Below the pieces are notes generated by a model. That model searched no databases. It was not told the DNA's origin and was given only the letters and a program-made list of their open reading frames with translations. Positions 32,044 to 32,749 of a DNA stretch of 32,749 nucleotides are shown here, one piece after another; positions within the stretch are counted from its first letter, which is position 1; each line of letters begins with the position of its first letter. A program made the position numbers and the translations under genes. The stretch is taken from the NCBI GenBank assembly GCA_035534615.1, contig DATLRO010000006.1, forward strand, positions 1-32,749, in the 5' to 3' direction. This DNA comes from JAGWRA01 sp035534615 (GTDB lineage: Bacteria; Acidobacteriota; Vicinamibacteria; Vicinamibacterales; CAVVIG01).

Positions 32044-32073
32044 TTGACCCACCTCCGCGAGGCCGGCTAAGAT
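32044..32073 (+). promoter_or_regulatory. Sigma70-type promoter of tRNA-Ala
   Basis: TTGACC (32044-32049), 18-base spacer, TAAGAT (32068-32073). The transcript would start about 20 bases before the tRNA at 32101. Confidence 0.65.
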
Positions 32074-32100
32074 AAGGGTCTTGCCTCGTGTCTGACGAGT

Positions 32101-32176
32101 GGGCCAGTGGCGCAGTTGGGAGCGCGCGTGAATGGCATTCACGAGGTCACGGGTTCGAATCCCGTCTGGTCCACCA
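32101..32176 (+). tRNA. alaT: tRNA-Ala (anticodon GGC)
   Basis: All arms fold: acceptor GGGCCAG/CTGGTCC with the G3-U70 pair that marks alanine tRNAs, D arm GCGC/GCGC, anticodon stem CGTGA/TCACG with loop ATGGCAT (anticodon GGC, reading GCC/GCU), T arm ACGGG/CCCGT with TTCGAAT loop, and an encoded CCA end. The serine recombinase frame on the other strand runs into its anticodon arm. Confidence 0.96.
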
Positions 32177-32749
32177 ACCTTCGTCTCCCCTCAGAAACCG
32201 GGGCCAAGTAGTTGAAGACCGGTAGGGTTGTACCGGCTCCAACAAGCCTCTCTCCGTTGAAGCGCACGCCGTCGGGGAAGAAGAGCTGCTGCAGCCGCTG
32301 CTTCTGATTGAGCGATGACTGCACCCAGAGACTCGCGGCGCTGGGAAGAATCCGGTCTGCGAAGGCCAGGATGCCCTCTACGTCGAGTTCCTCCAGCTCC
32401 GTGGCGTGTCGGTCCACCTGCGTGAGCGTGAGCTCCTCGCGAAGCTTGTCGCGGTGGCGCTCGTACGTGTCCATGTCGATCGAGCGCTCGTAGAGGAACG
32501 CCTCGTCTAAACGGTCGAGCTTTTCGCGAACCGTTTTTTGCTTTCGCTCGATCGCGGCCACACGTTCCTGAGCGTCGTCTCTCAGCTCGCGCCAAGCATG
32601 GAGGACACGGTCCTTCACTAACCGCATGAACCCGGTCGTCGGCTGCAACCGCGTGAGCTCGTCGACGAACAGTCCTTCGAGCTTCGCCTTGCTGACGTTC
32701 ACGGCACGGCACCCACCGCGGCAGTGGTAGTACGCGTAGTACTCGGTGC
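32139..32749 (-). CDS. Large serine recombinase, C-terminal part, 5' end beyond window
   Basis: The last about 200 residues of a large serine recombinase (resolvase/integrase with zinc ribbon and coiled coil), open to the right edge. The zinc-ribbon end YYAYYHCRGGCRAV is followed by NVSKAKLEGLFVDELTRLQP, a long coiled coil rich in Arg, Glu and Lys (AAIERKQKTVREKLDRLDEAFL; DMDTYERHRDKLREELTLTQ) and LFFPDGVRFNGERLVG, the usual order of the group. The catalytic serine domain is outside the window. The frame continues through the 3' end of tRNA-Ala and stops at 32139 in its anticodon arm (VDQTGFEPVTS), so the last residues are antisense tRNA. Codon use is less GC-rich than the neighbours, as expected for transferred DNA. 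Confidence 0.88.
   Translation of the reverse strand, partial: TEYYAYYHCRGGCRAVNVSKAKLEGLFVDELTRLQPTTGFMRLVKDRVLHAWRELRDDAQERVAAIERKQKTVREKLDRLDEAFLYERSIDMDTYERHRDKLREELTLTQVDRHATELEELDVEGILAFADRILPSAASLWVQSSLNQKQRLQQLFFPDGVRFNGERLVGAGTTLPVFNYLAPVSEGRRRLVDQTGFEPVTS

Overview
The window is GC-rich chromosomal DNA from a bacterium. The succinyl-type lysine/diaminopimelate genes, an archaeal/fungal-type aspartate-semialdehyde dehydrogenase, an AddAB-like recombination nuclease, a cytochrome bd oxidase with a short Q-loop and many small zinc-ribbon or unknown genes suggest an acidobacterium, perhaps Vicinamibacteria-like. That assignment is inference; no phylogenetic marker is present to prove it. 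Genes are densely packed, often with ATGA or GTGA overlaps, and most lie on the minus strand.

Left part (1-4202): a pyruvate kinase gene running off the left edge, diverging from an O-methyltransferase / AhpD-like pair. After a REP-like repeat block come a tiny gene (57 aa) and an amidase, coupled by an ATGA overlap; the tiny protein looks like an AtzG/GatC-type partner. Centre-left (4203-10640, minus): one operon, asd-lysC-dapB-dapA-dapD-dapE, takes aspartate towards meso-diaminopimelate for cell wall and lysine. It is preceded by a good sigma70-type promoter, a 31-codon leader reading frame and a strong intrinsic terminator ahead of asd, the layout of a transcription attenuator.

Middle (10641-22535): a 2-TM mini-protein, an ABHD18-like hydrolase, cytochrome bd (cydA-cydB) with a downstream single-TM protein, an OsmC-like peroxidase, a paired active/inactive M16 peptidase, the Fe-S scaffold ATPase Mrp, a 4-TM protein, a DnaJ-like protein with no J domain, and a run of very small conserved-looking genes, two of them zinc ribbons.

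Right part (22536-32749): AddA-like helicase-nuclease and AddB-like Fe-S nuclease, coupled to an upstream gene for a secreted helical protein of unknown role. A divergent intergenic region holding four DnaA-box-like motifs beside an AT-rich stretch separates this from a small unknown gene, a secreted L-asparaginase and tRNA-Ala(GGC). A large serine recombinase enters from the right edge and its reading frame ends inside the tRNA gene, so the right edge is probably the start of an integrated element.

Three repeat types decorate gene borders: GGGGCGGAGCCCC palindromes (five copies at three loci), heptameric tandem repeats (three loci), and perfect GC-rich inverted repeats between convergent genes.
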